This document shows positions 17,190-25,898 of a stretch of DNA of 64,000 bases, in pieces. The translations under genes were made by a program, and so were the position numbers. Positions within the stretch are counted from its first letter, which is position 1; each line of letters starts with the position of its first letter. Below the pieces are notes generated by a model. That model had not been told where the DNA came from. It searched no databases and saw only the letters and a list, made by a program, of their open reading frames with translations. The DNA comes from Mariniphaga sediminis (lineage in GTDB: Bacteria; Bacteroidota; Bacteroidia; Bacteroidales; Prolixibacteraceae): assembly GCF_003573545.1 (NCBI RefSeq), contig NZ_QWET01000014.1:1-64000 (forward strand), in the 5' to 3' direction.

Positions 17190-18266
17190 TTAATTCGTTT
17201 TACCTCCTTTTTTATAGATTAATATTTCTTTTTCCGAGAATGTGCTGTCAGGCAATTTGTACTTGTTTGAAACAGTGAATGAAACAGGCAGGACAAATTT
17301 CATCATTTCCAATGCCTGCTCGAGTGTTTCGTCAATAAAAGTTGCAGTATAAGTAAGAGAACTTAACTCCGAATCTTTGAGTGTTATTTTTACATTATAC
17401 CAACGGGATAATCGTTCTGCAACTTCATCCAACCTGTCGTCCTGAAACATTAGCAGTCCGTCTTTCCAGGAAACATACTTCTCCGGATTTACCTTTTTAA
17501 GTGAATACTTATTTGTCGTTTCATTCAAAACAAATTGCTCATTGGGGCTCATGGTACAAACCTCTTTTGAACTTCCATTTACCTCTGTGGATATAATAAC
17601 CTTACCGGATTCCAAAGTCGTTTCAAAATAAGGATTGTCAGCATACGCTTTTACATTAAAAGAGGTGCCAACTGCCTTTACTGCCATTTTTTGTGTTTCA
17701 ACAATAAAGGGTTTTGTTTTATCCGGCGCAACATCAAAATATCCTTCTCCGACTAAATTCACCGTTCTGGTTTTTCCGGTAAAAGGCTGCGAATAAATCA
17801 TTTTACTCCCCTGGTTAAGCCAGACTTTTGTCCCGTCAGACAATTCAAACTGAATTCGGGATGCGGGAGGAGCAACAATCTCAATATCCTGAGATAGATC
17901 TGATAACAAATAGGAGCCTGATTGAAAAAAACGGGTATAAACAAACAATGTTAAAACTGGAATTAAAAGAATCGCAGCTGCTTTTGAAAACCATGAAGTT
18001 AACTTAACCTTTCTCCCGGCAAAATCTTTTGCTGCTTTTTGCCTGGCTTGATTTAGATTAATGATATGATGAATCCTGTCCAAACGCTTTTGAGATGATT
18101 CGATGTCAGGAGTATCTGCCATTTCAATGTTATTCCAATAATTTCTAAATAATGGATTTCCTTCCGCCTTTTCCTCCGGATGTTTTTCCACCCAATTAAA
18201 AAATTCATCAATTTCTTTTGGTGAACATTGATTCGCTGTATACCTATTCAGAAGATTTTTGTCCAT
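17190..18266 (-). CDS. FecR-family anti-sigma factor (PUL1)
   Basis: A 358-residue single-pass inner-membrane regulator. The cytoplasmic N-terminus (about 1-90, CSPKEIDEFFNWVEKHPEE) would hold the ECF sigma factor. The membrane segment is AAAILLIPVLTLFVY near 92-108. The periplasmic part has the FecR domain (SDGTKVWLNQGSKMIYSQPF, GEGYFDV, VGTSFNVKAY) and a C-terminal DUF4974/STN-like domain (DDRLDEVAERLSRWYNVKI). It receives the signal from the STN domain of the SusC at 13675-17073 and releases the sigma factor encoded 141 nt upstream. The order sigma, FecR, SusC is the classic ECF-controlled PUL switch. Confidence 0.93.
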   Translation of the reverse strand: MDKNLLNRYTANQCSPKEIDEFFNWVEKHPEEKAEGNPLFRNYWNNIEMADTPDIESSQKRLDRIHHIINLNQARQKAAKDFAGRKVKLTSWFSKAAAILLIPVLTLFVYTRFFQSGSYLLSDLSQDIEIVAPPASRIQFELSDGTKVWLNQGSKMIYSQPFTGKTRTVNLVGEGYFDVAPDKTKPFIVETQKMAVKAVGTSFNVKAYADNPYFETTLESGKVIISTEVNGSSKEVCTMSPNEQFVLNETTNKYSLKKVNPEKYVSWKDGLLMFQDDRLDEVAERLSRWYNVKITLKDSELSSLTYTATFIDETLEQALEMMKFVLPVSFTVSNKYKLPDSTFSEKEILIYKKGGKTN

Positions 18267-18407
18267 TCCTTTTGACTTGCTATTCTATGTACCTCACGTT
18301 CAATAAAAATAAATTTGCAAACAAGGTACTTCCCACGATAAATTTTTGAAATAACTACATGTTAGACGACAAAAGTCAAAAAACCACTATTCCATGATAA
18401 CTTTTTT

Positions 18408-19004
18408 TCACAAAAAAAGATGCACAAAAAAAAGAGCCAGCAAATAAGCTTTCCCTAAACTCTCTTTAAGGTATTTATGCGCTTTTACCATGTGATTTTC
18501 GACTGTATTGACAGAAATATTTAATGCTTCGGCTATTTCCTTGTAGGAATAGTTTTTGAAATGTTTCATCTTGAAAACTTCACGTTGCCGGGGAGGCATT
18601 TTCTCTATGAGCAGATGAATTTTTTCGTAAACTTCTTCTTTATTAATCTCATCTATCAAACTAAAATCACTTAACTCAATTTGAACCGACTTCACATATT
18701 CAACGTACTGAATATCCTTTGCTTTATTTCGTAAAAAACTAATGGTTGTATTGTAGGCTATGGTAAACAGGTAAGTCTCAAAAGATGCTGTATTCTTTAA
18801 TTTATTTTTGTTTTCCCAGAGCTTCACAAATACTTCCTGGATGAGATCCTCTGTATCAGTTTCGGTTTTTACCAGCGTAAAAATAAATTTCTGTAATTTG
18901 TAACTAAAGGCAGCATAAATGTCATCGAATGCCTGCATGTCGCCCCCCGTAAATCGTTTTACCAGGGCTTCATCAACAGCTTGCTTTTTAACCTTGCCTT
19001 TCAT
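18408..19004 (-). CDS. ECF RNA polymerase sigma factor (PUL1)
   Basis: A 198-residue sigma-70 family ECF factor. Region 2 lies at about 15-85 (FDDIYAAFSYKLQKFIFTLV, DTEDLIQEVFVKLWENK) and region 4 at about 130-178 (MPPRQREVFKMKHFKNYSYK, then EIAEALNISVNTVENHMVKA). It would direct transcription of susC and the genes behind it when released by the FecR protein. The C-terminal end is short and hydrophobic (YLLALFFVHLFL), a feature shared with the PUL2 sigma factor. A Bacteroidota housekeeping promoter precedes it at 19030-19059. Confidence 0.92.
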   Translation of the reverse strand: MKGKVKKQAVDEALVKRFTGGDMQAFDDIYAAFSYKLQKFIFTLVKTETDTEDLIQEVFVKLWENKNKLKNTASFETYLFTIAYNTTISFLRNKAKDIQYVEYVKSVQIELSDFSLIDEINKEEVYEKIHLLIEKMPPRQREVFKMKHFKNYSYKEIAEALNISVNTVENHMVKAHKYLKESLGKAYLLALFFVHLFL

Positions 19005-19029
19005 TTAGATTTAGACTTTCAGAGAAATC

Positions 19030-19059
19030 CAAAATTACAAAAGAATACATATTTTGCAA
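19030..19059 (-). promoter_or_regulatory. housekeeping promoter of the PUL1 sigma gene
   Basis: On the minus strand TTG (19057-19059) is followed by 19 nt and then TAATTTTG (19030-19037), matching the TTTG/TAnnTTTG consensus with the same spacing as the rRNA promoters. It lies 25 nt before the sigma start codon, so basal expression of the switch would not depend on its own ECF factor. Confidence 0.65.
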
Positions 19060-19525
19060 CTCTGTTTGCTCCCTTCTCCCAAACTGAAAGTATAACAACA
19101 TTTTGTCAGGAGCTAAATTTCGGGATATCATGTCACGACTATCAAACCAGCAAACTATTTGGGTTTAAGTTTGACAAACATTGTTTATTTGAAAAACAAA
19201 AAAAACCTTGCTCCAGGCGGGATAAACAGAAAAGTTCCCCTACACTGATTTACTCTTTCTACATATGACCAAATTGCTGAATCATATTTATTAACCCCAT
19301 CCAATCTCAGGCCTTATTCTCCGGATGTAAAAAAGCAATTCAAGATAAAATCAAAGCAGAAAAAACGATCAATTTATCCTTCTGTTATAACTTAAGGGAA
19401 TAGTCTGGGAAAGCAATTTAAGCCCATTCCAATTTTCTATAATTGCAGAAACTCGTTCAATGGACAGACAAACCACGTTGAAAACATTTTTTCACCACCA
19501 CTTTATCATTCTATGTCTCCTGCTT
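19060..19525. other. intergenic region between PUL1 and the DoxX fusion gene
   Basis: About 465 bp of AT-rich sequence without a credible reading frame. It contains no recognised RNA, repeat or clear T-tailed terminator for the leftward DoxX-fusion transcript. Upstream control sequences for the PUL1 sigma gene may lie here, but nothing specific was recognised. Confidence 0.6.
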
Positions 19526-21046
19526 TCAGGCAAGCCAGCGCCTTTGCCTGTGCTTTAAAAAATCAGAATCAAGCACATCCAGCATAATATTGCAATCTTC
19601 CACTACCTGGAAGTCGTACATACCCATAACGATAAAGTCAGCCCCATTCTTAAATGCATAAGGCACCGCATCTTTCGGGTGAATAGCCCCGGCTGCCATA
19701 ATTTTGAAAGCTATCCATGGTTCTTCCAGACTGTTCATGTAATCAATTGTTCCCTGGGGATTAAAACAAAATATATTGTCTTTGTATCCTTCATCTACAG
19801 TCCTTTTTTGTTCTGAATCAGTCTGTGCTGACCAGTAATTGTGGTGGTGCAGCGTTTTCATCCAGAAATCGGGTTTGATACCTTGTTCTACACATCCTTG
19901 AATGGTTTCTAACAGATGACCGCCTATGCCAGCCGGCTTGCCATAACTTCTGATGAGTTCCAATGATTTTGAAATCTCATCAAATTTTCCTTCCTGAACA
20001 TATCTATCAGCAACTCCACCATGGAAATAAATGGCGGAGGCTCCTGCTTCAACCGATTTAATAATATTCTCTTCATTTTGTCCGGAATCGGAAATAAATT
20101 GGATTTTCCCATCCGTCTCATGCCAATATTTGTTTATTATCCTTGCCATTGCAATATTTGTCAGGATTGTATTAACGCCACATTTTTCGGCCAGTTGCAG
20201 GGTCATCATTACCCGTTCATCGGTATGGTACGCTTTTACAAGTTCGGAAGCATAGAGTAGGTCGCGGGCATGAGCCCAACCACCTATCAGGTTGCCGCCC
20301 ATTATCAGCCGGCTCAATTCTATATCCCCTATCCTGCCTTTTGGAATTTGTCCTTTTAATTCGTTAAGTGAAGAAAAATTGAAACTTTTAAGGGTTGCGC
20401 TGGTTGTTGCATCCGGTTTGCCGGTGAGGAATTTTTCTTCGAAACTGTCCCACTTCTGTTTTTTGTAGGCCGCATAGGCAAAAGCTCCCAGGAACGGGAT
20501 GCTGATCAAATCGCGCAGCAGTTCACGTCGTTGCAAAGATGTTTTTTCTTTTTTTGTCCGGGGTACGGGAGCATGAGCTTTTTCCTGCTTCCACCTTTTG
20601 ATTAACCGGTCAGCCCCGAAAAAAGATTCGGCAGGGAGAAAAACGAAAACAAGTAAAACAAAAAACTCAATCAGGGTTTTGTTTACCCACAGGTAGCTTC
20701 CTTCAGTAACAGTGCCAAAGGAGTAACCCGGAATGGGCGGATAGGCCACAAAATAAAAAAACAAAAGGATGGATCCGGCAACGGACGACCAGCGAACCAG
20801 CAATCCAGTAAACAACGATAACCCAATGAGTATAAGGCCCCATACATTCAGAAAGTCAACCACTTCCATAACTCCCTGGGAGGATGCCATCTGGTGAAAA
20901 ATGTCCGCAAAAAACCATCGGGATCCCAACAGATATGATTGGGCACTCCATCCGGGAGTTATTAACTTTGCTATTCCTTCATATAAAAAGTGCCACCCTA
21001 TCAAAATCCGTAAACCGGTTAATAAGTAAACTGAATGTTTTTTCAT
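19526..21046 (-). CDS. DoxX-family membrane domain fused to a TIM-barrel domain
   Basis: A 506-residue fusion. Residues 1-150 are a four-helix DoxX membrane domain (LRILIGWHFLYEGIAKLITPG, WGLILIGLSLFTGLLVRW, LLFFYFVAYPPIPG, TLIEFFVLLVFVFLPAESFFGADR). Residues 172-195 (RRELLRDLISIPFLGAFAYA) look like an embedded Tat-like signal or fifth helix. From about 235 to the end is a TIM-barrel domain of an uncharacterised type (SRLIMGGNLIGGWAHARDLL, CGVNTILTN, ASAIYFHGG, GGHLLETIQGC, WIAFKIMAAGAIHPKDAV, GADFIVMGMYDFQVVEDCN). The barrel would lie in the periplasm if the topology follows the twin-arginine model. It is separated by about 260 nt from rhaT and may be its own unit. No function is assigned. 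Confidence 0.75.
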   Translation of the reverse strand: MKKHSVYLLTGLRILIGWHFLYEGIAKLITPGWSAQSYLLGSRWFFADIFHQMASSQGVMEVVDFLNVWGLILIGLSLFTGLLVRWSSVAGSILLFFYFVAYPPIPGYSFGTVTEGSYLWVNKTLIEFFVLLVFVFLPAESFFGADRLIKRWKQEKAHAPVPRTKKEKTSLQRRELLRDLISIPFLGAFAYAAYKKQKWDSFEEKFLTGKPDATTSATLKSFNFSSLNELKGQIPKGRIGDIELSRLIMGGNLIGGWAHARDLLYASELVKAYHTDERVMMTLQLAEKCGVNTILTNIAMARIINKYWHETDGKIQFISDSGQNEENIIKSVEAGASAIYFHGGVADRYVQEGKFDEISKSLELIRSYGKPAGIGGHLLETIQGCVEQGIKPDFWMKTLHHHNYWSAQTDSEQKRTVDEGYKDNIFCFNPQGTIDYMNSLEEPWIAFKIMAAGAIHPKDAVPYAFKNGADFIVMGMYDFQVVEDCNIMLDVLDSDFLKHRQRRWLA

Positions 21047-21307
21047 ATCTCAGAAATGTTTTGTTAAAGGCTAATGAATTGTCATAAACAGACACTTGAA
21101 ATTCGCTGGTTATTGGTTATTTTATTTTTAGTTCATTTTTATTCTTGTAAACACTTCTTCTAGAGTTGTCTAAAAATAAGAAATTAACTTTTGTATATGA
21201 ATTAATTAAAAGAAAAGTTACTGCTTTCCTTAAATATTAATTTTTGATACCCGTTAGCAATATTTTTATCACATCTAAAAAATCCCCTAAACCCGTTTTA
21301 TTATTGA

Positions 21308-22372
21308 TTAAGTTATCGAATAGATTGCATTACTAAATGCAAAAATACATACTGCCACAAGTAAAATGATTAGTCCTACATACATTAATCTCACAGGCTT
21401 GCCACGTATACCCCTCCATTCACCGCCAATAAACCCTACAAGCTGGTTCCCTATAACCTGCAATGATTGTTGTATGCCAAAGCCTACCGATGCACCCAGC
21501 ACCCCCAGCATAACCATACCTTTACCCAGAAGGACAATAGAAATAATAAACTGCGAACCGACCAAAGCGCCACAAAAAAACTCTCCTTTCCGAATAGGAA
21601 ATTGTCCGCGCCGGTTACTTTTTATCATCAGATAAGCCCCATAAGAAACATTTGCCAAAGCGCCTCCAAACATCCCTAATGCCCATACCGTAAAGTTTGC
21701 TGTGATTTCTCCTGCCCCCTGTTGTTTTACGGCTGCAATAATTGGCTCCTGGCTGTAAACAAATGCCAGGGATATACCGCCGGAAAGTATCCCTGCAAGC
21801 ACTGCAAGAATTAACCCCCCGGAGAAACTTTTTGAAGATTGTTCCCCTTTTTCCTGCTTTTCACCAGAGGACAATACTTTTTCCCGCCCAAATCCGGCTT
21901 TACTTATGAATATTAAACCGGTTATCAGGGTAGCCAGCCCAACAAGGATTGCACCCCCGGTATTTGAAAAAAGGCCTGGTGCATTACTGAATAATCCACT
22001 CCCCTTAAAAATCATAGGGATTAAAACCCCAACCGACATCCCCAATGCAGACAGGATGGCACCGGCAAGCGACGCCCCTATCCTTATGACACAAACCATA
22101 TACAGTATATTGGCTATGCCCCAACTTACCGATAGCAGGTTAGAAGCCAGCAATGTTTTAAACCCAACACTTTTGATAACCATGGCAGGGTCTGGCACAT
22201 TGAACAAAACAACAGCCCACGGGTAGATGATTAACCCCGTAAGCATACTGACAAACAGGAACTCACCGAAGTGTATATCCTTTATCCTTTTAAAAGGCCA
22301 GGCGGCTGTCCCTGTCCCTAATCCGGAGAAGGTTACCAATAACAATCCTGCTAATATCCCCATTTTATCCAT
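21308..22372 (-). CDS. rhaT: L-rhamnose/proton symporter RhaT-like
   Basis: A 354-residue inner-membrane protein with about ten hydrophobic helices, of the RhaT family within the drug/metabolite transporter superfamily. The N-terminus MGILAGLLLVTFSGLGTGTA and PFKRIKDIHFGEFLFVSML is characteristic, as are NLLSVSWGIANILYMVCVIR and GASLAGAILSALGMSVGVLI. RhaT imports L-rhamnose (and some related deoxysugars) with protons. A hydrophilic loop about residues 165-185 (GREKVLSSGEKQEKGEQSSK) divides the two halves. It is the last gene of the long PUL2 run, 51 nt after the 2-hydroxyacid dehydrogenase gene. Its presence is the best single hint that a 6-deoxy-L-hexose is among the sugars used. Confidence 0.85.
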   Translation of the reverse strand: MDKMGILAGLLLVTFSGLGTGTAAWPFKRIKDIHFGEFLFVSMLTGLIIYPWAVVLFNVPDPAMVIKSVGFKTLLASNLLSVSWGIANILYMVCVIRIGASLAGAILSALGMSVGVLIPMIFKGSGLFSNAPGLFSNTGGAILVGLATLITGLIFISKAGFGREKVLSSGEKQEKGEQSSKSFSGGLILAVLAGILSGGISLAFVYSQEPIIAAVKQQGAGEITANFTVWALGMFGGALANVSYGAYLMIKSNRRGQFPIRKGEFFCGALVGSQFIISIVLLGKGMVMLGVLGASVGFGIQQSLQVIGNQLVGFIGGEWRGIRGKPVRLMYVGLIILLVAVCIFAFSNAIYSIT

Positions 22373-22423
22373 TATTTTTTCCCGGACCTGTAAAACAGGT
22401 GACGGAAAATTGGTTAAACATTT

Positions 22424-23443
22424 CTATCCCTGTACCAACTTTATTCCTGACTGTACCCCGGGGTTGACAATATGTGCCGGATATTTTCCGGAAAGGGTTT
22501 TTACAACTGCTTCTGCCCCCCCGGTTCTTGCATCCTTTAACGACTCTTCCGAAAGAGCAGACACATGCGGGGTCAGCAAAATGTTATCCAGGGAAAAATA
22601 AGGGTGGTTAACCGGGAACCCGGTTTCTGCAAACACATTTATCCCGCCAAAAACATCCACTGCTGCATACCGGATAACCCCTGTCCTCAATGCTTCAGAA
22701 AGGTCATGCTCGCTGAGCAGTTCCCCCCTGCCGGTATTGATGAGGACAGCCGTTGGTTTCATTTTTTTCAACTCTTCCATTTTTATCATCCCCCTTGTCC
22801 TGTCTGTCAGCGGGCACAGTAAACACAGGTAATCAGGCTCCGTAAGGATGGTTTCAAAATCCACTTTCCTGACACCTTCATTTTGTACATCTTCAGATGA
22901 TACCGCCGGGTCATAAACCAATATATCCATCCCGAATCCTTTGGCCCGTTTTACCACTGCCCTGCCTATACGCCCAAACCCTATGACCCCCAGTTTTTGT
23001 ACTGACAAACGGTGCATTCCGTTTATCAATCCGGGTCTCTGCCCTTTACGCATCATGGCCTCATAGTACTTCAACCGCCTTGCTACAGAAAGGAGCAAGG
23101 CCATGGTATGGTCAGCAACTTCGTCTGTCGAAAAATCCGGGAGGTTGGTTACAATGATACCTTGCCTGGTAGCTTCATCCATATCAATTTTATCTACCCC
23201 GGTACCAAGGCGTGAAATAATTTTAAGGTTTTCCATCGCCTTTATAACAGCCCCTCTCAAATAGGATGACACAATCATTATGGCATCAACCTCACGGCAT
23301 AGTGACAGTATCTCTTCATCCGTCTCCCCCTCTATTTCTATAATATCCGCATTAACCCGGGACAGTATTTTTTTCTCTTCACTGCTCATGGGGAAAGTGC
23401 TTGCATTCAATCGCGCAACTACCGGTCTTTTTTCCATATTCAA
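22424..23443 (-). CDS. D-isomer-specific 2-hydroxyacid dehydrogenase
   Basis: A 339-residue NAD(P)-dependent dehydrogenase of the phosphoglycerate/2-hydroxyacid family. The dinucleotide loop is GVIGFGRIGRAV (152-163), and the catalytic residues are R239 (INTGRGELL) and H293 (LLTPHVSALS) with D263/E273 in the region between. It would interconvert a 2-oxoacid and a D-2-hydroxyacid in the cytoplasm. True 3-phosphoglycerate dehydrogenases usually lie with serA/serC genes, so a role in sugar-acid catabolism is more likely here. It starts only 3 nt before the MBL gene stop (coordinates 23443/23446), so the two are translationally coupled. Confidence 0.85.
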   Translation of the reverse strand: MNMEKRPVVARLNASTFPMSSEEKKILSRVNADIIEIEGETDEEILSLCREVDAIMIVSSYLRGAVIKAMENLKIISRLGTGVDKIDMDEATRQGIIVTNLPDFSTDEVADHTMALLLSVARRLKYYEAMMRKGQRPGLINGMHRLSVQKLGVIGFGRIGRAVVKRAKGFGMDILVYDPAVSSEDVQNEGVRKVDFETILTEPDYLCLLCPLTDRTRGMIKMEELKKMKPTAVLINTGRGELLSEHDLSEALRTGVIRYAAVDVFGGINVFAETGFPVNHPYFSLDNILLTPHVSALSEESLKDARTGGAEAVVKTLSGKYPAHIVNPGVQSGIKLVQG

Positions 23444-23445
23444 AC

Positions 23446-24228
23446 CTATTTGGGATATATTAAAAGTTCGCCCGGCGCCATAACTCTTGCGTTAACAGTC
23501 TCAGGCAGACCGGCCGATTCCGCTATAAAAGTGGCCGGGTCGCCCAGACCCCCGCCGCAAACATGTTCAAGGAACATCCAGAAATGGCAGGCAATCACTA
23601 ATTTGGGCTTTACGATTGCCGCCAGGGAACATGCCTCCTTTGCATTCATGTTCCCATACTGCCCGTTAATTGGGGCTATCATGATATCTACATCCGAATT
23701 TAAAGAGGTTTTAATTTTATCCGGAGAAAAACAAGTATCCCCGCAATGGTATATTTTAACACCTCCTGTTTCTATCAACAAGCCAACTGCATCCGGTGCA
23801 AGTTCGCCGTGATCTGCAAATACCGCCTTTATACGGATTCCATTTCCTTCCCACTCTTCTCCTTCTTTCAATATGTTATACCTGCTTCCCGGGAGGTTAT
23901 TTGATATGTAACCCTCTTCACAATCTGGTGGGCCAATAAAAAATGTTTTCCCGTTTTTTGCAATAACAGGCAGCGAATCCGGGTCGAGGTGGTCGGCATG
24001 GGAATGGGTGGAAAGGTATAAATCAGCATCCATTTCTTCAGCTTCCAATACCGGTGGTATCATCCTTTTGAAACCAAACATCCTTTCACAGGCATCTGAT
24101 AAATAAGCATCAATTACGATTAACTTATTCCCCGGGGTTTTTATACAAAACCCTGCCTGTCCCAGATAAAAAAGGGCAATTTGGTTTGTACCAACCGATA
24201 AATGTTCCATCTTTTCGGGTAGTCTCAT
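23446..24228 (-). CDS. MBL-fold metallo-hydrolase (UlaG-like)
   Basis: A 260-residue cytoplasmic metallo-beta-lactamase-fold protein with the full metal motif THSHADHLD (H75, H77, D79, H80). The later ligands are seen in IYHCGDTCFSP and VIACHFWMFLEHVCGG. The layout resembles UlaG, an L-ascorbate-6-phosphate lactonase, so a sugar-lactone-opening role would fit between the SDR and the aldolase encoded nearby. That is inference: the MBL fold covers many hydrolases. It is tightly packed, 4 nt after the HpcH/HpaI aldolase stop and 2 nt before the next gene. Confidence 0.75.
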   Translation of the reverse strand: MRLPEKMEHLSVGTNQIALFYLGQAGFCIKTPGNKLIVIDAYLSDACERMFGFKRMIPPVLEAEEMDADLYLSTHSHADHLDPDSLPVIAKNGKTFFIGPPDCEEGYISNNLPGSRYNILKEGEEWEGNGIRIKAVFADHGELAPDAVGLLIETGGVKIYHCGDTCFSPDKIKTSLNSDVDIMIAPINGQYGNMNAKEACSLAAIVKPKLVIACHFWMFLEHVCGGGLGDPATFIAESAGLPETVNARVMAPGELLIYPK

Positions 24229-24232
24229 CTGA

Positions 24233-25027
24233 TTATATTTTTGCCAATTCTTCCCGGATAGCTTTATAGCTCTGCTTCGTGTACAGCCACATACTCATAA
24301 TATCGGCAGCTGCCCAGAAAACGCGCATTCCCTGCTCTTTCCAGAATTTTATCCTGACAGGGTCGCCGCAGGCAATCCCCGGCAGTACTTCATACTTGTT
24401 GCAGGTTGAGATTATTTTTTTTACTGCCGCAATGTATTCAGGGCTGTCAAATTGAGTGGGTATCCCCATCCCCAGGGATAAATCATCGTTTCCTACAACG
24501 GCAATATCAATCCCCGGCACTGAAAGTATATCATCGAGGTTTTCAAGTGCCTCTGCCGTTTCTATTTGTATCCCGACAACAAAGTTTTTATTGAAAAAAT
24601 CCAGCTGTTCCAACGGATTTTCCCATCCCACGTATTTCCCGGCAGGGCAGGTACTGGCCCCATAACCTTTAACTCCTTTCGGCGGAAATTTTATCATCTT
24701 TATGATATTCTCAACTTCTTCCCTTGTGCGGATACGCGGAACAAATATTCCGTCGGGGGCATAATCCATGGTCCTGTTCAATTCGGCATAACCGGGTTCT
24801 GCAACCCTGACCATACATGGGATACCTAAAGCCCTTGCCAGGCGGATATGCTCAAGTATGGTTTCATTGTTTAATCCACTATGCTCCCTGTCTACCATAA
24901 TTAAATCGAACCCTGTTTCATGGTACATTTCAATAACAGCCCCTGAACGGCTATCCATAACACACCCTGCAAGAAGGGTATCTTTTTCCCTTACCCGCTT
25001 TTTTAATTCTCCTGTTAAACCTTTCAT
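24233..25027 (-). CDS. HpcH/HpaI-type class II aldolase
   Basis: A 264-residue metal-dependent aldolase of the HpcH/HpaI family, which splits 2-keto-3-deoxy acids to pyruvate plus an aldehyde. Expected active-site residues are visible: H49 in VDREHSGL, R74 in CMVRVAEP, metal ligand E156 in GIQIETAEAL and D182 in VGNDDLSLGMG. Relatives include 2-keto-3-deoxy-L-rhamnonate aldolase (RhmA/YfaU, product L-lactaldehyde), 2-keto-3-deoxy-glucarate aldolase and the HpaI homoprotocatechuate enzyme. The nearby SDRs, RhaT and aldehyde dehydrogenase favour a 2-keto-3-deoxy-L-rhamnonate or L-fuconate substrate, by inference. It starts 34 nt after the SDR at 25062. Confidence 0.85.
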   Translation of the reverse strand: MKGLTGELKKRVREKDTLLAGCVMDSRSGAVIEMYHETGFDLIMVDREHSGLNNETILEHIRLARALGIPCMVRVAEPGYAELNRTMDYAPDGIFVPRIRTREEVENIIKMIKFPPKGVKGYGASTCPAGKYVGWENPLEQLDFFNKNFVVGIQIETAEALENLDDILSVPGIDIAVVGNDDLSLGMGIPTQFDSPEYIAAVKKIISTCNKYEVLPGIACGDPVRIKFWKEQGMRVFWAAADIMSMWLYTKQSYKAIREELAKI

Positions 25028-25061
25028 TTTTTCTGATTTTTTTTCCTGATTTCAATATAAG

Positions 25062-25880
25062 CTACAGCCCCGGGACATACCCTTTCCCCAGCCGGAGCCC
25101 TGTTTCATGGTACCCTTCGCTGAATGACATCCACGAAGTAGTCCCCCCGTCAATTACTATTGTCTGCCCTACAATATACCTTGCATCGCCGGAAGCCAGG
25201 AAAACAGCTGCTTTGGCAATGTCGCCCGGCGTACCTGCAAACCCGCAGGGGATTAACTGCCCCAGTCCGCGAAAATCGTCTGTCCCTGCTGCTTTATAAT
25301 GGTTTTCGACCGGCACAGCCCCCGGGGCAAGTACATTGACACGTACACCCAAAGGCGCCAGCTCGACAGCCAGCTCACGGGAATACGAAATAATGGCACC
25401 TTTGGTACCGGCATATACAGAATGACCTTTGCATGCCCTTATTCCGTGCACTGAGGAAAGGTTGATGATGGCACCCCTATTTTCAACCAATGGCCCCAAA
25501 GCTGCCTGGGTTACAAAATATTGCCCCCTGACGTTAACCTGATAGAGCATATCAAACTGTTCCGGGCTTACCTTTTCAAATTCGAGGGTCATCGTAATTC
25601 CTGCGTTGTTTACCAGTATATCAAGCCCCCCTAAAAAACCAATAGCCTCCCGTGACAGTTTTTGTGCCTGCTTTACATCTGCCAGGTCTGCTTTTATTGC
25701 TGTTGCTTTACCACCAGCCGATTGGATTTCGGCTACCGCTAATTCAGCACCATCCGCACTGTGGGCATAATGCAGGACAACGGACGCCCCTTGCCGGGCA
25801 AACTCCAGGGCTATCTCCCGCCCGATGCCGGTACCGGAACCGGTTACCAGGGCTTTTTTACCTTCCAATTTTTTTCCCAT
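25062..25880 (-). CDS. SDR-family sugar (acid) dehydrogenase
   Basis: A 272-residue classical short-chain dehydrogenase. The NAD(P) loop is TGSGTGIG (13-20), followed by NNAG (91-94), the catalytic serine region INLSSVHG (139-146) and Y156-x3-K160 in SVYAGTKG. The C-terminus ends IVGQTIVIDGGTTSW and then a short tail. Residue N41-equivalent is H/S-rich (LHYAHSAD), so cofactor preference is not obvious. It probably oxidises a sugar or a keto-deoxy sugar acid in the cytoplasm, such as the 1-OH of L-fucose/L-rhamnose or the 4-OH of 2-keto-3-deoxy-fuconate. It sits between the mutarotase-like gene and the aldolase, with gaps of 18 and 34 nt. Confidence 0.85.
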   Translation of the reverse strand: MGKKLEGKKALVTGSGTGIGREIALEFARQGASVVLHYAHSADGAELAVAEIQSAGGKATAIKADLADVKQAQKLSREAIGFLGGLDILVNNAGITMTLEFEKVSPEQFDMLYQVNVRGQYFVTQAALGPLVENRGAIINLSSVHGIRACKGHSVYAGTKGAIISYSRELAVELAPLGVRVNVLAPGAVPVENHYKAAGTDDFRGLGQLIPCGFAGTPGDIAKAAVFLASGDARYIVGQTIVIDGGTTSWMSFSEGYHETGLRLGKGYVPGL

Positions 25881-25898
25881 TATTCTATGTTTTTCATG

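Noticed and set aside
22424-23443. Calling the 2-hydroxyacid dehydrogenase SerA of serine biosynthesis
   Set aside because: It lies within sugar-acid catabolic genes, without serC/serB neighbours, and the family motif set does not distinguish 3-phosphoglycerate from other 2-hydroxyacids.
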